The translations under genes and the position numbers were made by a program. Source: Calliopum simillimum (lineage: Eukaryota; Arthropoda; Insecta; Diptera; Lauxaniidae). Taken from it: 64,000 nt of DNA. The stretch covers positions 23,031,329 through 23,095,328 of the forward strand of contig OX638369.1 in the NCBI GenBank assembly GCA_951812925.1. The letters are read 5' to 3'. Positions within the stretch are counted from its first letter, which is position 1, and every line of letters starts with the position of its first letter. Of the stretch, positions 47,155-59,312 are shown piece after piece. Under the pieces are notes generated by a model. That model ran no database searches, was not told where the DNA came from, and was given only the letters and a program-made list of their open reading frames with translations.

Positions 47155-48095
47155 TCATTTATTCATTTATTCATTTATTCATTTATTCATTTATTCATTT
47201 ATTCATTTATTCATTTATTCATTTATTCATTTATTCATTTATTCATTTATTCATTTATTCATTTATTCATTTATTCATTTATTCATTTATTCATTTATTC
47301 ATTTATTCATTTATTCATTTATTCATTTATTCATTTATTCATTTATTCATTTATTCATTTATTCATTTATTCATTTATTCATTTATTCATTTATTCATTT
47401 ATTCATTTATTCATTTATTCATTTATTCATTTATTCATTTATTCATTTATTCATTTATTCATTTATTCATTTATTCATTTATTCATTTATTCATTTATTC
47501 ATTTATTCATTTATTCATTTATTCATTTATTCATTTATTCATTTATTCATTTATTCATTTATTCATTTATTCATTTATTCATTTATTCATTTATTCATTT
47601 ATTCATTTATTCATTTATTCATTTATTCATTTATTCATTTATTCATTTATTCATTTATTCATTTATTCATTTATTCATTTATTCATTTATTCATTTATTC
47701 ATTTATTCATTTATTCATTTATTCATTTATTCATTTATTCATTTATTCATTTATTCATTTATTCATTTATTCATTTATTCATTTATTCATTTATTCATTT
47801 ATTCATTTATTCATTTATTCATTTATTCATTTATTCATTTATTCATTTATTCATTTATTCATTTATTCATTTATTCATTTATTCATTTATTCATTTATTC
47901 ATTTATTCATTTATTCATTTATTCATTTATTCATTTATTCATTTATTCATTTATTCATTTATTCATTTATTCATTTATTCATTTATTCATTTATTCATTT
48001 ATTCATTTATTCATTTATTCATTTATTCATTTATTCATTTATTCATTTAATCATTTAATCATTTATTTATTTATTCATTTATTCATTTATTCATG
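47155..48095. repeat. ATTCATTT octamer satellite, array 2
   Basis: About 117 further copies of the same octamer in the same orientation, separated from array 1 by about 150 bases of unrelated AT-rich sequence (46990-47155). It is nearly free of variants until 48048. Confidence 0.97.
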
Positions 48096-48164
48096 TATCT
48101 ATACTTTTCAATACTTAGCCACAAAATAAATTTTTTAACTATAAATGATATATCTTTTTATACC

Positions 48165-48470
48165 CTACACTTTGTCCTTCCATTTGTAACGTCGAGAAGG
48201 AAGCATGGCAGATATAGAAAAGTATATAAGTATGTTCTTGATCAGCGTCACTCCTGAGTCAATATAGTCCATCTGTATGGCCAGCTGGCTGGGTGTGCGT
48301 GGAAATACATTTTTCGGGAAAACTGAGCAAGATAATTCAATGGAGTTTGGTACACTAAATTTATCGTTAAAGTTAACTCGTGAGATTGAAAATGAGCGAA
48401 ATCGGTCAACGGACACGCCTACCGCCCATACAAAAGATATATTCAAAATGCAACTTTAACGACAATACAA
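48165..48470 (+). repeat. Dispersed fly repeat (CTTGATCA / CCTACCGCCCATAC type), copy 2
   Basis: Contains GAAGGAAGCATGGCAGATAT, TTCTTGATCAGCGTCACTCC, TGAGTCAATATAGTCCATCT, GAAAATGAGCGAAATCGGTC and ACACGCCTACCGCCCATAC, shared with the copies at 7811 and 62140. A similar sequence is abundant in fly genomes as I recall it (DINE/INE-like). Confidence 0.65.
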
Positions 48471-50414
48471 ACAAAATACCCATGAATACTATAAATTTTA
48501 AGCGCGAGCTCTGAGGAAAAACTGGGCAAATTCGGAAAAGAGGGCGGGGCACCTCCCATATAACCAAAAGCTTCAAATACTGTAGAGTATTCAATGTTTC
48601 GCCAGGTCAAAGGTTACACCCATACTTATTTATTCTTAAGTCCTTTGAAAGAAAATGCAAACCTTTTTAATAATTTTTTATTTATTTTTTTATTTCTAAA
48701 AGCTTTTAAGATAATAACAACTTCAGAAAAAAATCAGCAGGCGATCTAATTAAATGTTACCCTACAAGAAATTTCATTCAAAACCTTAAACATATTCCGA
48801 AAGAAGAAAAAAAGGTCAGTTATAAGACTTATAGACATATAAATTTAAGCATTTAACAACTAAATTATAGCGTTTCTATAACAGAAATCAGCTTGATCAG
48901 CAGGTAGAAAGCTAGGTATAACACATGTAGAAAAAAAAATGTTGTTGCAGTATTGAATTTAAGCTGCTTTAATTTGTAGACGAGGATGCAAGGATGGCAT
49001 GATAAAATACATCAAAGCAAAAAATTATCTAACATTTTTTTTTCTGGCTACCACCGAAAGTGTCGGGATTTAAATTGCATATTCACAAAATTCTCATAAA
49101 ATAGCAGTGAATCACTAGCAGGTAACATGTGATTTATATGGAAATCAGCAATGTTTTGTTTGGGTTGCTTTGTGATTTCTACAATATATCAATAAAACAG
49201 CTCAAGGTTAAATAGTATGGGGATTAAATGAGTTTTTAGTGAGATCAAAAAAATTTCGCATTTAATAAATTGTTGTCAATGACAACTGTAAGTTATATAA
49301 CAGACATAGCAGCAAAGGCTACGGCCATCTATTGGAGCTTAATTGGAATTATATAATTCGCTATTTTCAGCCATATACGGCAATTCCAGAGAAGAGTGCA
49401 ACTAATTTTTTTTTTTTTTTAATACTAAGATTTCTTTAATCTTCTTCATTAAGCAATGCTTGTAAGCTTTTCCGATTAGATTCTTAGTTTTCGAGCTATC
49501 TTCTATCCAAATAAAAGATAAAATAAGTAAAATATGAAATTTTCTTATATATTTTTCCTTAAAATTTTGAAATAATATTGACTGCACTCAAATTAAAGGA
49601 AATTTTCAGCACACCTATCAAAGCCCACCATTTTTGTTTTACTACAAAAAAAAAGCAACGAAAACTCTTTGATTTCTTTCTCACATCAGTTTATATTGAA
49701 AATGATTAATTGACAATTTAAATGCTTACAGCATGGTCCTATGCAGAGACGGCAGGCAGCACTGGGCACCAAAGTGGACAGTGCCAAGTCAGTAACGATT
49801 TTAGTGTCACCATAAGAGAGTAAAATTGCTACTGAAAAGATGTTGCTTCTTTTTCTTAATCGATTTAAGAACTTTTGCGGCCTTCGTAGATATTTTTTTT
49901 TAGCAACTTTTTTTTCTCTAGTAGTTCATAAACCATTTAAGACGCCACAAAATTTGCAGTTGTCTCCTTTTTTGGCATAAGGTTGTGGCAAGCAAGCCAA
50001 TCCATAGTAAAAATAAAAATAAAAATCGCAGCAAAAATTCCGCTGCGCATGCCAGAGCGACATAATTGCGCATATTTGTGTTCAACTCTGTTTTTTTGTG
50101 AGAAAATTAATAAAATCGCAGCTGCTGGTTATTTTTATAGCAAACCATTTTTTGTTGCAAACTCGCAGCAATTATGGTTAAAAATAAATTGCTAAATCAC
50201 AGTTTGCAGCACACAAAATGAAATGTGTCAATTTGAAAAGAAAAACGAGACAATTGAAAAATTCTTTTGCTTAAAAGTTTTTTTCAGTGTAAGTACTAAA
50301 CATTAAAAAATTAATTGTTAAGACAAAGGAAATTAAGTTTTTTATATTCACTTAAATAAAACTTTTCATTACCCACACACAAAAGAATTTTACATTGGGA
50401 AAGTTAATGCACTA
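48471..50414. other. AT-rich intron, no supported feature
   Basis: Short chance ORFs only. 49974-50170 is somewhat less AT-rich (GGTTGTGGCAAGCAAGCC, AATCGCAGCTGCTGG). Nothing recognised. Confidence 0.45.
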
Positions 50415-50441
50415 AGAACAAAAGACTTAAGCCACAAACTT
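50415..50441 (-). repeat. CTTAAGTCTTTTGTTTT motif, copy 6
   Basis: Minus strand AAGTTTGT, GG, CTTAAGTCTTTTGTTCT, then TAGTGCATTA. Confidence 0.85.
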
Positions 50442-52073
50442 GCTTTATGAAAAAGAAAAACATTAAATTAATCAACAGTGTATTGTATTTTCAAATTTAA
50501 ATAAAATTCAATCAATCAAATGAAAACACGCTTGATATTGATTTTTAATTACACTTAACAAAGGCATAAAGTTTTTAATTAAAAAAGTAACTAACGTCTG
50601 CTCTAAATCTTTTTTTTTTATAGCGACTACTTACTTTTACCACAAATTTTAGGTTTCTCGATTTTTGAGAACTTTTTTGCTTTCTCACGCTCTTCGAAGT
50701 GTAACTAAAGTTTTGGGTTGCTAATGTTGTGGACGCATTATCAATTTTGGTGTTGTTGGCATTAATAAAGAAAATCAATTTTTCCATGTTCAACTGCTAC
50801 ATAATTCGTTAATCAATTAAGGAAAATGTGTAAGAAAGCGTTAGAATTTCGCTGTAGGCACAAATATTTATACAACAATGCATTTTAGTCCTAATTCAGT
50901 TTTACTCAAGTGAAACAGGAAATTTGGCTTAAGGGTGAAATGAAGAGTATTCGAAACTAAATTTTCACGTGAGCTTGGAATTTTTTAATAAATAATAAAA
51001 TAATTTTTTATAGTAGTTTGTTTGATATTATGAAAAATCTGGGAAAAAATCTAATACCAGTTTTCTTAGATACTTTCCACTAAAACATTACAACTACAGT
51101 CTTCAAGCCTTAGTAGGAATACTAAGCGAAAACTGGCAGCTACTTAAATGTTTTAGTATGCAGTTTGTCCGCCACACTACTATATCAAAATGATCGTTTT
51201 AGCTCAGAAACTTCTTTTAACAGGACTTAATACGGAAAATATACATATGTATATTAAATAAATCGTTTTCTTATCTCAAAAAAATGTTACACTTTTTCTA
51301 CCCCGTGCGAAGGATGTCAAAATATTATGTTCTTTTCTAAAATTTTATAAAAATTGTTGTCTTCTGAGTAGGCAAAAGTGTAACATTTTTACACTTTTTT
51401 CGATCGACGGGGTGAGAATTTTGAATGTTGATTTTTCACAAGCAGATGAAATCTAAAGTTTTTATTTAGTTTTTTATTTACAAACATTCGATTGAATTCA
51501 AATTTATTAAATTAAATAAAAACAAATGTCACAATTTTGAGAGAAAATTCATTTTGTGATATGTGTGAAATAAGTTGTTCTATTCTTATATAAAAAAAGG
51601 TAACATTTTATCAGGGTAGAGTGCAAAACTAAAAAAATGTTACACTTCAAACAGATAATATTTTTTTTAGAAAAGAAAACGCTATAAGTTTTTGAACAGC
51701 TTTAGAGCCCTAGCGCTACTCTTGAACTAAAAAGGATTAGCCCAATAAGGCTCTCATTGATAGGAAAATGCTTGAATTTAGCAGTGCTGCTGATGTAAAT
51801 GGAAAAAATTTATCGTTTGGGGGCATAATGTTAACGTAACTCAACGCGCATGAGCTAAGTCTTACAAATGCTGAAGCATTCCGGAAGCCAATATAACATA
51901 TTTGTCGTCCATAGTAAAAGTGTTGTAATCCCAAATTAATGTCATAATGAAATTGTACCACAATTTTTGCAAATAACGTCAAATTTCATATTGCTTTGAT
52001 ATTTATGTTATAGGCATATAGGGAATTAGTTGTCAATAGGTGAGGCAAAACTAATGTTGTAATTTGAATTTAC
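50442..52073. other. Intron with a possible decayed element at 51279-51650
   Basis: AAAAAAATGTTACACTT occurs in direct orientation at 51280 and 51631, with related TGTAACATTTTTACACTTTT in between. This suggests a decayed repeat element with unclear ends. No gene supported. Confidence 0.4.
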
Positions 52074-52075
52074 TA

Positions 52076-52917
52076 TTGGGTCTATAACTTAATTCGTGCG
52101 GTTTGCTAAAAGATGGCGATACTTGATTATTATTTCATCGTTCCAATATTCTGAACATGCGTTGGAAAGCTACTGTCATTATGCGTCTTTTTCAGTATAT
52201 GTCGTTCATTTGAAGCGTAAACAACAATTTTTTTTTTCACTCAAATATGTCGAACTTTGTGCCTGAAAAAGTGTTTTTGCGGGTAGTTCTTCTTCATTAC
52301 TTTAATATGAAGAAAACTGCTGCCGAAAATCATTTTTGCATTAGATCGTGACTGGGGATGAAAAATGGATCCATTACGATAACCCGAAACGCAAACATTC
52401 ACATGTGAAGCTCGGACAACAAGGACCTTCCCAGCCAAAAGCAAATATTCATGGTGCCAAGGTAATGCTCTGTAATGCTCACAGGTTACCTCTATCGAAC
52501 CCAATTGATCCGTTTAAATAGAGCCATTGCCGAGAAACGACCGGAATATACGATCAGACACGAAATAATACTTTTTCAGCATGACAACAATCAGCCAAAT
52601 GTTGAAAGACCGGTTAAAAGCTATTTGGGAAATATAGGTTGGGAAGTTTTGGCTCACCCGTCTTAGAGCTTGGACCTTGCCCCATTCGACTATCATTGAT
52701 TTCACTTCAGAACAGAGTATCAGAAATTGGCTTTATTAATTTTTGGCCTCAAAACTGGAGCAGTTCTTTTGGCGCGGAATCCATATGTTACCAGAAAGAT
52801 GGGAAAAAGTAGTGGTTAACGATAGAAAATACTTTAAATAATACTATTGTACATGTTTTTCTTAAATAAACGTTCAAATTAAAAAAAAATGCACGTTAAT
52901 TTATGTTATAGACCCAA
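52076..52917 (+). mobile_element. Internally deleted mariner transposon
   Basis: TA-flanked (52074-52075 and 52918-52919), with ends TTGGGTCTATAACTTAATT and, inverted, TTGGGTCTATAACATAAATT. Plus-strand transposase pieces run in order: SNFVPEKVFLRVVLLHYF (from 52247), VTGDEKWIHYDNPKRKH with the first Asp (near 52347), ITGYLYRTQLIRLNRAIAEK, FQHDN with the second Asp (near 52577) and a DLAPxDYH block with the third Asp (near 52673), ending RGIHMLPERWEKVV. At 842 bp it is about 450 bp shorter than a typical mariner. The DNA-binding domain and part of the catalytic core are deleted, and stops interrupt the rest. Confidence 0.93.
52247..52830 (+). pseudogene. Mariner transposase pseudogene
   Basis: Coding remnant within the mariner. 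The ATG at 52247 opens the usual N-terminal segment, which then jumps, after about 25 codons, to the region just before TGDEKW, so most of the N-terminal half is gone. A second, smaller deletion or shift falls after the KVMLC block near 52465. The three catalytic Asp positions remain visible, but in different frames, and an in-frame TAG follows LAHPS. Non-functional. Confidence 0.9.
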
Positions 52918-52919
52918 TA

Positions 52920-54488
52920 TATTTTCTGCAAATAAAGTCGAAAGTAATTGTGCTTTGACAAAGTTTAGAAAAATCGGGTCATTTTGTCTTCAATACGTCT
53001 ACATATTTTTTCAACAATTTACGTATAAAATTGAACTACGTAAATTGCATGTAAAATGTAGAAAATGTACAAAACTCTTAAACTATCAAAACTAAAAGTA
53101 CCTACCAAATAAGAAAATAATGTACCAATGTACCAAATAGAAAAATAAAAAATAAATGTAACAGTTTTGTTACAATTGTAGCAAAGTGGCAACCGTGCAA
53201 GTAAGAATTTTCATGCTTTCGATATAGAGAAGTCCCGATTTATTTATATTCAACTTATGGCGGTAATTGAGTGAAGAACAGCAAATAAAAGTGAAGAAGT
53301 ATATTTTCAAATAGCTTGAAGTAGCTGAACTTGAATCATGCCGCATGCTCCTGGCTAACGAAGGAATAGCTTGAAGTAGCTGAACAAAAGAAAATCACGA
53401 TTCCGAAGACGTTTTGGCTCTTTGCTGCTGAATAAGGCCGGAGTGTTCTAAGTATCTACTTTTGCATTAAAATTTTTTTAAATTCCCTCCTCAATTTGGG
53501 ATATATCCACAATGACATCAGAAATAGGCTTTCGGTCGTGACATCAAAAAAACTCTTGAACATTTATTTCGCATTACGATCGACAGATGAAATATCTGAC
53601 GATGACGATATCGACGATTGGGGTATCAAAAATGAGAAAATACAATCTATATAATTTACTATAATTTTTATCTGTGTTCCATTTTTCTTAATAATTCATC
53701 CTAAAAACAATACAATTTGCATAAATATTTAGTATTTTAGGTTTTTTTTACAAAATTAAGTAAAAAATTCAAGATTTTTCATGTAATTTCATAAATGAGA
53801 TTTCTACATGCCAACCCAATGAATCTTGCTATTTGATTGTTTATATCTTTTTGAAATAGTTGGCACAGATTATGTCATTTCAATACTTAAAACAGTAGTC
53901 ATTAGTTATGCTGCTGCTGAAAAAGTCTTCGCCAGCACTTGTGCCGACTGAAGTATATTGTTTTGATTGTTCCCTTCAGTAATGGCAAATATTTTTGGAT
54001 CCACATTGCACAAAACCCTTCGAACTCTACTAACCAACTCTTATCTAATTCTATCACGCTTGTTGTTTAGCTAGATTCATTTTGTAGATTCTTCTTCAAA
54101 ACATAAAAATATTCAAAAAGAATACCTCAGCAAACTCTCTGATTTTTACCTGTCAATCAGCCAATACGTTAACATGTGTCATTTTCACTATTTCATCTTA
54201 GTTTTCTAGACACTATTCACTGAAGATGGATGTGCAAAGTTCTGGCTCTCTTTTGAGAGAACGATTCATGACAAAAAAAGAAATACACTTTTTTATTTCA
54301 AAGATGTAAACAATTTTCTAGAATATAAATTCGTAAAAAAAAGTTCTGAATTTCTGATAAAATTTCAAATTAACTTTAAAAACACAATAATTGTTTTAAA
54401 AAAATCTAAGATACATATGTTAAAAAAAATATCGTATCAAAAAATAGAATACAAAAATGCTAAAGAATTATGCAAACAAAAAATAATC
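52920..54488. other. Intron, unassigned; 55-bp partial duplication at 53311-53386
   Basis: AATAGCTTGAAGTAGCTGAAC occurs at about 53311 and 53366. 53500-53640 has a less AT-rich stretch ending in a GACGATGACGATATCGACGA acidic-codon run that may be a decayed coding remnant, but no family could be named. Confidence 0.4.
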
Positions 54489-54515
54489 AAGTTCTTTGCT
54501 TAAGTTTTTCGTTTT
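54489..54515 (+). repeat. CTTAAGTCTTTTGTTTT motif, copy 7
   Basis: AAGTTCTT, TG, CTTAAGTTTTTCGTTTT. Two core mismatches. Confidence 0.75.
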
Positions 54516-55402
54516 GCCACTATCTCACAATCAGATGAAACATTTTTCTTGGAAGTAAATAAATAGTTTGAATTAATAAAAAGCGACACATTACATAAAA
54601 GCGTGTAAGTAAATTGTGTCACCCACACCTTAAAATGTGATAAAAAACACAATTAAATTCAATAAAAATAAAAATGAACTAAAGAACTAACAGAAAAATG
54701 ACAAAAAATCACACTATTTTTTAATGAGCAAAGTTCAGAAGTTACATATAAATATTTGAACAAAAAAAAACTTGTTCATTTAAACATTTTGTGCCTTTTT
54801 TATTGGATATTGTTCTAGTTATTATACCATTTGCTGTTTTTGTTGTTGTTATTGCTACCATGAGTTCATGGTCAGTTAAAATGTAATACGAGTAGTCAAA
54901 GTTATTCCACAATAATTACTGCTGTTCTCGTCGTCATTGTTGCTGTTGTTGGCAACAACATTAGTGTCAGCTGAAATGTTGTAGCGAATCTGTAATAACA
55001 ACATGCTTTATTTTTAACTTTTTATAAAAATAGAAAATATTGTTGTTGTTATCGTTGGCAATTGTGAGTTTTTCTATAAATAACTCCAGTCAATAATTAA
55101 TTGCAATCTAATGCATAAATTAAATTATGGCGCTTAATATTTTCTATCAATAATAAATATTTCATACAAATTAATAAGCGCGTTTGTGGTAGATATGTTC
55201 GCGATCGCTGTTAATGTTTATTTTTTTTACTTCAATAATTTAATAATACAAATGTGTAATATGTTAATTTTTATTGGCAGCTTAAAGCATATCAATTATT
55301 AAAGTTATTAAATTATTGAAATGTTGTTTTATTGGCATTTATAAATAAAAATTTAATGCGTAGCAGAGCGAATGCTTTTATCCAAATAGACATAATTACA
55401 AT
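54516..55402. other. AT-rich intron with GTT/TTG runs
   Basis: GTTGTTGTTATTGC-like runs near 54840, 54940 and 55038. No gene supported. Confidence 0.4.
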
Positions 55403-55429
55403 AAGTTTGCAGCTTAAGTCTTTTGTTTT
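55403..55429 (+). repeat. CTTAAGTCTTTTGTTTT motif, copy 8
   Basis: AAGTTTGC, AG, CTTAAGTCTTTTGTTTT: perfect core. Confidence 0.85.
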
Positions 55430-56862
55430 ATATTTATGGTGTTTATGCTGTAATAAACAACGGCAAGCGAAAACTTATTGTATTAAAAATTTTATAATAT
55501 TTATTTTTCAAGCTTATTGGGGCTTTATTTATAACTACTTTAATGCAAATAATTGGTATTGTTTGAATATACAGTACTTCAAAATTTTTTGCTTTATTAA
55601 AAAGGTTAAATTTTCCAATTCATTACGGAACCTTTAATAATTCGAATGATTAACTTAGCTGGCTTGGAAATAGCCCATTCTATTAAAGTAAATTTTGCAA
55701 TACATTTTCAATGAATTGCACTATAATTACTTTTATCTATTTTCGCGACAAAAAGTCATTTATTGTATTTACAATATTAAAGTTAAAGTTCTTGTATTTG
55801 TCAAAAAAATCATCAAAATTATCTCTATGAATATTTCATAAATCGAAATTGAAAATTTAATTTGATGTGAAAAACCATATAACTTTCAAAATCATTGTTT
55901 TAAACGAAATATGGAAAGCAAAGTGATGTAAGTGCTTAATAGTTTAAGAGAAAGATTTTGATGAAAAAATATGTGCTGAGAAAAATTCTTATTCAACTTT
56001 TGCTGATGCAATTTTTTTAAAAATGAAACTACGAACCCTCAACTTTTAAGCTGTAGGCCGTTTTTGGCCTTCTTAAGTTTATCAGAATCATATACTCGTA
56101 TGGTAAAGAATTTATAGCTTATTTTATCATTTTTTTGCAATTCTATACAATATCACCATTTTTAAGTTATCATACAAAAAAATGTACAACGGCCTTAAGT
56201 CGTAGCTACGCAAGGCCAAGTGACGTCAACAGAATGACTTAACTTTGCATGGAAAATATCAATAGTTGAAACCTGAAACCGTTTTTCATCCAGTTAATTA
56301 ATTTATGATTATAATTCCTCTGTAACATTTATCATGGAGACATTAGATTTCGAAGAAAAATGGAATAATAACTAATATCACAAATCTGTAATCGTCACCA
56401 AACATGCTCAAAATCCTTTAGAGATTTCTTTCTGACAGATGATTATTTGGAACATATTTTTAGTAATAACAGCAATGTTTCCAACTTAGCGGATCGGACG
56501 AGCACATGAACTTGCGTTGCGAATTAGCATGCCAGTATAACGAACTTTTTTCGCAAAATTACTTAGAACACGCACAAATGTGCATTAGTTTGACCGAAAT
56601 TTCTTATCAAAATACATAAATTCCGAATTCTAGATTTTCTAAATTTTTCATATTTTTTGAATTCTCCTGGTTCTCCAAATATATTATTTTCTTTAATAAA
56701 AAGTTCCGAAATTTTGCGAAAAAAGTACAATAACGCTAAGATTTCCAGCTAGCTATGAAAGTGTCGCATTGATAATAGAAGAATTCTCGTACTCCGTACT
56801 TGAAACCAAGCTATAGGAAAGCATGCCAAAAGCTAGATTTACCTTTTGTTGGAATTTATGGT
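55430..56862. other. AT-rich intron, no supported feature
   Basis: Nothing recognised on either strand. Confidence 0.45.
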
Positions 56863-57165
56863 TACAAATTTTTAAAGAATTCATTTCATTTAAATAATTA
56901 TTTAAAATAATTTCTCGCATATCTGGCATAAAGTATCGTTAAAGGAAAGAAAATTCTTGACTTAAAAATTCAGTTTAGGAAAAATCTCATGCGATAAAAA
57001 TACCATTTATGGTTACAAATTTTCATAGAATTTAGTTCATTAAAATAGATATTTAAAGAATTTCTCGCATGATATCTGGCATAAAGTATCGTCAATAGAA
57101 AGAAAATTCTTGACTTAAAAATTCTGTTTAGAAAAATCTCATGCGATAAAAATAACATGCAATAA
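56863..57165. repeat. Tandem duplication, about 133-bp unit
   Basis: ATGGTTACAAATTTT (56868 and 57008), TCTGGCATAAAGTATCGT (56931 and 57073), AAAATTCTTGACTTAAAAAT and AATCTCATGCGATAAAAATA recur in the same order. The second copy is followed by short ATGCGATAAAA repeats. Confidence 0.85.
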
Positions 57166-57242
57166 AAATATCATGCGATAAAATCACCTGAAAACTGCAA
57201 ATTTGGAGTCAGAAAACATTCCCAAGGAAGTTAAATAGTTAT

Positions 57243-58470
57243 TAATATACAGGGTGTAAACGTTAAGTTTGCGAAGCTTCTGGGAGGTGATTGAAGAGAC
57301 ATAGACTAACAAAAAACTGCATACGAAGGAGGGATCTAAAATGTACCTCTGAGAAATTATTTCGAAAAAAACTAATTATCCGATATGTTTAAAAAAAATG
57401 TATAGCTTCACACTAACGTTTTAGAGAAAACTTTTCCATGAAAAACTTTTAGCCAATTGTATTAACTTGTTAGAGGTTGAATTAATTTATAGGCTTTTTT
57501 TGAAAAAAAAAACTTCAAACATAACACAGCACAACAATGATTTTTTTGCAGGGCAGCTGAAGGTGATTTCTGAAGGAACTTTTGGCGTAAAATCCAAATA
57601 CGAGGTCAGACATGGATAGCTTTAGATTTTGAGATATTTGAGGTTGAAGCCATGAACACGAACATTTTTGAGGTTCGCTGAAGATTGCACAAATTGTTTT
57701 TTTATTTTTGTTACTTAATTCATCACGTATTGCTACTCTTTCTCTTCAATATGAGCTCTTAAAAAGTGTCGTACAATATTTCCTTCGAAAGTTATGGTCA
57801 ATTTAATCATAAGCTGCTTCGGGTTAGTCGTTATACAGGATTTCATGATATCATCTTTATTCGGACATAACTTTTGAACACTTTTTAAGAACTAATTTTG
57901 AAGAAAAAGAGTAGTACTACGTTATGCAATAAAAAAAAAAAGATTTGTGGAATCAGTATCTAACTTCAGAAATAACCGTATTCGGGTTTTTAACCTCAAA
58001 TATCTCAAAATCTAGAGCTGATTGGCCAATTCGAAAGTTAGAGGCAGATTCCACGCAAAAATTCCCATCGGAATTGTCAAAAAACTTCCATGCAACAATC
58101 AAAAACCCATGATTAGTTGTGCAGTGTAATTATTCCGATTCCAAATTTTAAAAATTCTTTCGAAATAAATTTCCTCTTCCGACTTGAAGTATTTTTTTTT
58201 TTTTGACCTCAAATTAAAAAATTGTTATAATAAATGTCTAACTTAATTAAAGGAAATTAACAAGAATTTAAAAAAAAAATACAAAAAGGTATGTTAATAG
58301 GACATTTTTCATACTAAAATCGGCGCTAAAATTCAAAAGAAGAAAAAAAATTCTAAATTTCAACTTTAAAGGCCCAAAACTTTCCAAAATACATTTTGAT
58401 TCTATGAACAAACTCCACCACTAAAAATCTCATACAATTGGCTAAAAGTTTTCGATCAAAAAGGATTGAA
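57243..58470. mobile_element. Long foldback element, family A copy 3 (largest)
   Basis: AAAACTTTTAGCCAATTGTA near 57449 is repeated inverted near 58435 (TACAATTGGCTAAAAGTTTT). The inner block TATTGCTACTCTTTCTCTTC (57728) is inverted near 57900-57930 (GAAGAAAAAGAGTAGTACTA). Left-end similarity to 4965-5795 and interior similarity to 7085-7320 tie the family together. No transposase. Confidence 0.75.
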
Positions 58471-58805
58471 CTAATGGGTTCTGTAAGATGTTGTAATAAT
58501 ATTACATTAAAGAAAGGCCAATGAAAATAACACACTTGGAAATTACACTTGACCTTTACACATGTGAAATTAAAGACAAGTTCGGTTTACTAAGCCAAGG
58601 AATTATTTAATCTGACAATTTTGAATATATTATGTAAATAAGAGAACAAGTTGAACTAATTGAATTCTTCTGAATTTTGAAAAACAAAATATAGATCTGT
58701 GTTTCAAAAAGAACGGACATAAGAAACTGAGTTGAAAAAAATTTTCAACACTTTTTTAATAAATCACTGACCTCCATTAAAATTTATAAAAAATCACATA
58801 ATGTT
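58471..58805. other. Intron adjacent to the candidate exon 1 donor
   Basis: No recognised feature. Confidence 0.4.
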
Positions 58806-58811
58806 ACTTAC

Positions 58812-59281
58812 CAATTAAAAATCCCTCATATACAGCAAAAATAATCCAAAAATGTTGACAATCAAAGGAAAAATAACAGCAAAAGAAAAAGTGTATGCTC
58901 CGACGCTACTCGACCAGAAAAAAAAATCACTTGTTGTTTTTGCCTTAATAAGAAGATTCTTATAGTTTACTGCGCAAGCGCGCAGTACACCAAAGTACAC
59001 AAGCGAAGAAAACAAAAACACATGCACAGGAAACGACGCAAATTTTTCACTCAAATTGATTTTCCATGGATTTTCATTTATTTTCAATTTCTTCAAAAAT
59101 GGAAAATCCAACAGCAAACAAAGGTGAAACACAAAAATAAAAGATAGAAAACAAAATGTTGCAGCGCGAAGGTAAGACGACGGCTTACGGAAAAAAAAAT
59201 GACCAAACAATATTTTTTCGATGACGATGTTGACGACGGTGACGATGATGTTGATGGTAGCTAGCGTACGACGCAACACGC
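58812..59281 (-). other. ft: Candidate first, non-coding exon of fat
   Basis: On the minus strand this stretch ends in ATTG|GTAAGTAACA, a strong donor, with the intron starting at 58811. It is preceded by mixed-composition sequence with GCG/CGT-rich pieces unlike the surrounding AT-rich intron. A TATAAAA sequence at 59312-59306 would place a start site near 59281. No ATG-initiated ORF of note is present. If right, fat intron 1 runs 58811-22195, about 36.6 kb, in keeping with the long first introns of fly developmental genes. Other GTAAGT sites on this strand (for example near 35165 and 25690) mean this is only a candidate. Confidence 0.3.
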
Positions 59282-59305
59282 AAACTTAAAAAAATATATA
59301 TTTTT

Positions 59306-59312
59306 TTTTATA
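59306..59312 (-). promoter_or_regulatory. Possible TATA element upstream of candidate fat exon 1
   Basis: TATAAAA on the minus strand about 25-30 bases before the point where the sequence becomes GC-richer (GTTTGCGTGTTGCGTCG). The surroundings are A/T runs, so a chance match is quite possible. Confidence 0.2.

Larger units (their letters stand above)
22197..58810 (-). other. Predicted fat intron 1
   Basis: Interval between the candidate donor at 58811 and the acceptor at 22195. No convincing coding exon of a host gene was found on either strand; every recognisable protein fragment is transposon-derived. Its contents are listed separately. Confidence 0.4.

Noticed and set aside
45487..48095. 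Regular repeats as a CRISPR array
   Set aside because: Unit is 8 bp with no spacers, in an animal genome; it is a satellite.
58815..59279. 154-codon minus-strand ORF with membrane-like segments
   Set aside because: It starts at GTG, not ATG; hydrophobicity comes from T-rich codons; better explained as part of a non-coding first exon.
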